Source of the DNA: Magnetococcales bacterium
GTDB taxonomy: Bacteria > Pseudomonadota > Magnetococcia > Magnetococcales > Magnetaquicoccaceae
Assembly (NCBI GenBank): GCA_015229095.1
Contig: JADGCE010000130.1
Span: forward strand, 1 to 7,436
Length of the DNA: 7,436 nucleotides
Direction of reading: 5' to 3'
The notes under the pieces are model-generated. The model did no database searches, was not told the DNA's origin, and saw only the letters and a program-made list of their open reading frames with translations. The position numbers and the translations under genes are program-made. Shown piece after piece: positions 6,001-7,436 of the stretch; the stretch's first letter is position 1, and every line of letters starts with the position of its first letter.

Positions 6001-7434
6001 CCCGGTGCCTCCCTTCGCACTTTCCAGAGAGAGGGAAAAGGGCTCTCCTCGGCAGCCTTTGCCCCGGATGGCCGCACCTTTGTCACCGCCGGTGAGGATG
6101 CCTGTATCTGGGAGGTCGCCTCCGGCACTCTGCTGCACAGGTTGACCCACGACCATCCCCTCGACACCGCCTGCTACTCTCCGGATGGCCGCACCCTGGC
6201 TACCAGCAGTGCAGAACAGGGTATCACCCTCTGGGATACCGCCTCCGGCCAACGCCTCCGCGCCTTCCCGGGGGCAACGCGCTCGGCGGCCTTCTCCCCC
6301 CAGGGCAGCTGGCTCGTCGCTGCCTCTCACAGTAGCCGCGCTGTGATATGGGAGGTTGCTTCCGGCCAGATGTGGCAGACATTCCAAGGGACAACTGCCA
6401 CGCTCTTCTCCGCCGCCTTCTCCCCGGATGGCGCGCACATCGTCGCCGCCAGCCTGGACGGCACCGCCCATCTCTGGGATGCCCACGCCGGCAACCTTCT
6501 CGGCACACTCCAAGGGCATGAGGGTTGGGTCAACTCCGCCGCCTTCTCCCCGGATGGCCGGCAGATGGTCACCGCCAGCGGGGACCGAACCGCCCGCATC
6601 TGGGAAAGCCGCTCCGGACAATGGCTCCGCACCCTCCAGGGACATGAGGGTCCGGTCAACTCCGCCGCCTTCTCCCCGGATGGCCGGCAGATGGTCACCG
6701 CCAGCGAGGATCAAACCGCCCGTATCTGGGAGAGCCGCTCCGGACAATGGCTCCGCACCCTCCAGGGACATGAGGGTCCGGTCAACTCCGCCGCCTTCTC
6801 CCCGGATGGCCGGCAGATGGTCACCGCTAGCGATGACGACACCGCCCGCATCTGGGAAAGCCGCTCCGGACAGTGGCTCCGCACCCTCCAGGGGCATGGG
6901 GGTCCGCTCACCTCCGCCGCCTTCTCCCCGGATGGCCGGCAGATTGTCACCGCCAGCCCTGACAGATCCGCCCGCATTTGGGAGAGCCGCTCCGGGCAAG
7001 AGCTCCGCACCCTCCAGGGGCATGCGGGTTGGGTCAGATCCGCCGCCTTCTCCCCGGATGGCACGCAGATTGTCACCGCCAGCGCGGACGGAACCGCCCG
7101 TCTCTGGGAGACCGCCAGCGGCCAGGAGCTCCAATGCTTGGCCCAGGAGGCACCGCTTCGTTCAGCCGCCTTTTCCCCGGATGGCCGGCAGATTGTCACC
7201 GCCAGTGAAGATGGCATCCTCCGCCTCTGGGAGATCGCCAGCGGCCAGGAGGTGGGTCGCCTGCTCTATTGCCGGAACGGGGGGTGGATCGTCCACAAGG
7301 CCGACCAACCGCTGCGCTGGGATCCCCAGGGCAAGGGGTTGCAAGCCCTCACCTTTATCGACCCCCATGAGAGAGAGCTGCCCACCCTCTGGGAGGCGGA
7401 AGATTTGCAGAAAAGCGGGTTGCTGCCCTTGTAA
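2113..7434 (+). CDS. Multidomain STAND protein: KGGVGR NTPase - Mrr-like nuclease - NACHT - pentapeptide repeats - WD40
   Basis: This 1773-residue protein is complete, with its TAA at 7432-7434. Domain order: ParA/MinD-like NTPase (about 1-320); charged linker (330-352); Mrr-like restriction-endonuclease fold (about 353-465); NACHT NTPase (about 520-770) with its helical/winged-helix extension to about 950; pentapeptide repeats (about 966-1106); Pro-rich linker (1107-1137); 14 WD40 repeats (1139-about 1719); and a C-terminal cap (about 1720-1773) containing PTLWEAEDL. No signal peptide or transmembrane segment is seen, so it should be cytosolic. Nuclease-NACHT-repeat proteins are known bacterial NLR relatives that protect against phage: repeats sense, the NACHT oligomerises, the nuclease cleaves. 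The extra N-terminal KGGVGR NTPase is unusual. It is the last gene of a coupled operon with a nitrilase-like protein and a small putative wHTH protein. The domain assignments are read from motifs; the defence role is inferred from architecture. Despite its size, I see no internal frameshift or stop. Confidence 0.93.
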   Translation: MNETLFTSFYSFKGGVGRSMLLVNVAAALAMDLLEPDPKRRAPKRVLIWDLDLEAPGLHLLGALRPEQAPAKGFLDWLAEWQEHCKQNARYAVPDEQQISRLLQECICPLGVTPSAEGGQETPTTWQSVEGLFLLPAMHGEGVDLVAYVLIDWYQLWEKEAKVAAHLFRNILVQAARELALDYILIDARTGLTDLGSLLTAALPHVAVLVANYSRQNTHGIYAMHQALSKAVSGQTPVRIEFGLPALELLLIASPVPDEKRHGALLKARRALWQERFSGMEQALEIPFVPEMLLLETLPVFCDQADPVRPYLRVAENLRAQLQKLRWDGEQKSKTDEAYPSPEGRRGREKEGTLQQGKRYEERVARLLRLLGYSVEEEQLVDGNRVDLVARMQRGFESVCYLVECKDYQKPLGKEVLETLRVCTLGQQAQAWGCQGMVVANAFSPAARTFAKAQGMVATTPQEMEARLFNFAPYLLGLRQAFESSTLARTYVQQTVWLEAHPQESKVDLLEYALRWASGQAGKKLWLLLGDYGTGKSAFFKRFAYQLAVQAEKDPSLPMPLAIDLKQFPNAISLETLIQEYLRTQQNWTGNPEIFLHLLEQGRLLLLLDAFDEMGTATIGRSVEEQFRQLARAATRGAGRVLITCRTHFFRDQQQIKQQFLGSDDSLESHDSPLGRAAREFDAALDELQLFDSDQIEQFLHRSLDGDPQRIAEARHFIQTTYNLDNLAPHPVMLEMILTSMDRLMARTRQEQAPITSALLYTLYTDEWLTDRSSNQLQTGVDQRRTLLEHLAWALWSQPQHRIHHRALLELLSGLQQQAFAGLDLSRVDLELRTATFLTRTGDGYYSFSHKSFREFFYARFVLRALRGESLAGALHNAPLTPETVAFLADQLAASDWPRLHSQLPALLVQGYLPQVSENALRLAYHLAAKADGWPVERRQESLTERMQSLLPPVVQLAGAGLAEERWAGAWLRGADLRGADLRGADLSGADLSGANLVEARLERALLQGVRAEQADFSRARLGQAILAQGRFAQARFVAAEMVGIDGVGADWREADLRQANLWAARLMESNLQGANLSQADCTACRFAQANLAGVQWQETRLERATAPGALQGPTDPELPPQLRRLPPASAIPHWQTTHGMLLLAAAFSPDERLLVTAGGDHAARVWEVASGRCLRILRGHGDWLRSAAFAPDGRTILTASDDGTARLWDSTSGQPLCTFQGHEGWVNCAAFAPDGRSILTASHDGAARLWDVDSGAPIRTFQGHEGGVNCAAFAPDGCTLVTAGEDGTARLWDVAPGASLRTFQREGKGLSSAAFAPDGRTFVTAGEDACIWEVASGTLLHRLTHDHPLDTACYSPDGRTLATSSAEQGITLWDTASGQRLRAFPGATRSAAFSPQGSWLVAASHSSRAVIWEVASGQMWQTFQGTTATLFSAAFSPDGAHIVAASLDGTAHLWDAHAGNLLGTLQGHEGWVNSAAFSPDGRQMVTASGDRTARIWESRSGQWLRTLQGHEGPVNSAAFSPDGRQMVTASEDQTARIWESRSGQWLRTLQGHEGPVNSAAFSPDGRQMVTASDDDTARIWESRSGQWLRTLQGHGGPLTSAAFSPDGRQIVTASPDRSARIWESRSGQELRTLQGHAGWVRSAAFSPDGTQIVTASADGTARLWETASGQELQCLAQEAPLRSAAFSPDGRQIVTASEDGILRLWEIASGQEVGRLLYCRNGGWIVHKADQPLRWDPQGKGLQALTFIDPHERELPTLWEAEDLQKSGLLPL
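3169..3507 (+). other. Domain: Mrr-like PD-(D/E)XK endonuclease
   Basis: Residues about 353-465. The N-terminal helix GKRYEERVARLLRLLGY supplies the conserved Glu (361). NRVDLVARM gives the metal-binding Asp387, and YLVECKDYQKPLG gives the E-x-K pair Glu404/Lys406. The following strand MVVANAFSPAA and the helix after it complete the fold seen in type IV restriction (Mrr_cat) enzymes and in nuclease-NACHT/Avs-type defence proteins. All expected catalytic residues are present, so it is probably an active DNase. Confidence 0.85.
3670..4422 (+). other. Domain: NACHT-type STAND NTPase
   Basis: Residues about 520-770. Walker A is GDYGTGKS (530-537, Lys536). Walker B is LLLLLDAFDEM (604-614), with the extra acidic residues (Asp612, Glu613) typical of NACHT. 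Sensor 1 is VLITCRTHFF (641-650, Arg646), and HPVMLEMI (730-737) corresponds to the conserved HP motif of the winged-helix part. Downstream, FSHKSFREFFYARF (848-861) is the F-H-x-SF-x-EFF signature common at the end of bacterial NACHT modules. All nucleotide-binding motifs are intact, which is consistent with ligand-triggered oligomerisation. Confidence 0.9.
5008..5430 (+). repeat. Pentapeptide-repeat region
   Basis: Residues about 966-1106 follow the A(D/N)LxxA pattern, first perfectly (RGADL three times, SGADL/SGANL) and later with degenerate copies (QADFSRARL, EADLRQANL, QGANLSQAD, QANLAG). Such repeats fold as a right-handed quadrilateral beta-helix. Here it lies between the NACHT module and the WD40 propellers, so it is probably a rigid spacer or part of the ligand-sensing arm. 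Two short stretches (1040-1050 and 1081-1088) break the pattern. Confidence 0.88.
5026..5100 (+). repeat. Tandem 15-bp repeats within the pentapeptide region
   Basis: Five consecutive 15-base units encode pentapeptides. The first three read ctgcggggggccgat, with one base changed at the end of the third; the last two read ttgagcggggccgac, with one base changed in the final copy. The units differ by multiples of three bases, so copy-number change by slippage would keep the frame. Confidence 0.85.
5527..7269 (+). repeat. Fourteen WD40 blades (two putative seven-bladed propellers)
   Basis: Fourteen repeats of about 42 residues are counted by the conserved Trp near each blade's end (Trp1167, 1209, 1251, 1293, 1333, 1374, 1413, 1455, 1497, 1539, 1581, 1623, 1665, 1706). 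Most follow GHxGxVxSAAFSPDGxxIVTASxDxTARLWExxSG. Blades 2-5 use AFAPDG and the later ones AFSPDG. Blades 5, 6 and 7 are shortened to 40 residues and lack the GH motif. The number 14 and the degenerate zone ending at blade 7 fit two consecutive propellers. WD40 propellers commonly form the ligand-binding end of STAND proteins. Confidence 0.9.
6517..7020 (+). repeat. Four near-identical 126-bp tandem repeats (blades 9-12)
   Basis: The units begin at 6517, 6643, 6769 and 6895, each exactly 126 bases (42 codons). By hand count units 1 and 2 differ at about 7 bases, units 2 and 3 at about 9, and units 3 and 4 at about 17. Protein changes fall at repeat positions 2, 4-6, 17, 22, 24, 25 and 36, while the rest, including SAAFSPDGRQ and ARIWESRSGQ, is invariant. 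Blade 13 (7021-7146) is a more diverged continuation with the same period. This is the footprint of recent in-frame duplication or gene conversion. Confidence 0.9.
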
Positions 7435-7436
7435 TC

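Noticed and set aside
5372..6145. A 257-codon + strand frame overlapping the pentapeptide/WD40 junction
   Set aside because: It is an out-of-frame Pro/Ser/Arg-rich reading of the large gene; the main frame shows uninterrupted domain motifs through the same stretch.
5761..7134. A 457-codon open frame on the - strand with regular repeats (AIRGEGGG-like)
   Set aside because: It is the exact antisense of the WD40 region and its periodicity is inherited from the 126-bp sense units. No ribosome binding site or domain supports it.
6517..7146. Regular repeats considered as a CRISPR array or satellite
   Set aside because: The units are contiguous 126-bp in-frame coding repeats without spacers and translate cleanly to WD40 blades.

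Overview
The window is a G+C-rich (well over half G+C by eye), gene-dense bacterial segment with every supported gene on the + strand. The short coding tail at the left edge (positions 3-68) resembles the C-terminus of serine hydroxymethyltransferase (GlyA). Base composition, codon use and protein style suggest a G+C-rich proteobacterium, perhaps alphaproteobacterial or magnetococcal. That placement is an impression; no marker in the window proves it.

Layout: (1) 3-68, end of a probable glyA; (2) 69-104, a 36-base gap with a good Shine-Dalgarno and no recognisable terminator; (3) 105-1403, a 432-residue protein with a C-terminal nitrilase-type carbon-nitrogen hydrolase domain, intact Glu-Lys-Cys triad and an unrecognised ~175-residue N-terminal region; (4) 1418-2116, a 232-residue uncharacterised protein whose C-terminal half reads like a winged helix-turn-helix; (5) 2113-7434, a 1773-residue multidomain protein that ends two bases before the window does. 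Genes 3-5 are spaced by 14 nt and then a 4-nt ATGA overlap, so they look like one translationally coupled operon.

The large protein carries, in order: a ParA/MinD-like NTPase with the KGGVGR variant P-loop; an Mrr-like PD-(D/E)XK endonuclease domain with its key residues present; a NACHT-type STAND NTPase with intact Walker A and Walker B motifs; a pentapeptide-repeat region; and 14 WD40 blades (enough for two seven-bladed propellers), followed by a short C-terminal cap. Nuclease-NACHT-sensor is the layout of bacterial NLR-like anti-phage proteins. Here it is fused to a second NTPase and encoded beside a nitrilase and a small putative wHTH protein.

Proposed model (inference): the WD40/pentapeptide part senses an invader or self-derived ligand, the NACHT module oligomerises, the Mrr-like nuclease attacks DNA, and the nitrilase is a second effector or a modifier of a small-molecule signal. 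The KGGVGR NTPase and the small protein may couple or gate the response. Four WD40 blades are almost identical at DNA level and differ at only a few probable surface positions. This resembles the rapidly diversifying recognition repeats of fungal NACHT-WD40 (HET-E/HET-D type) proteins. No RNA genes, CRISPR arrays, insertion sequences or phage genes are visible.
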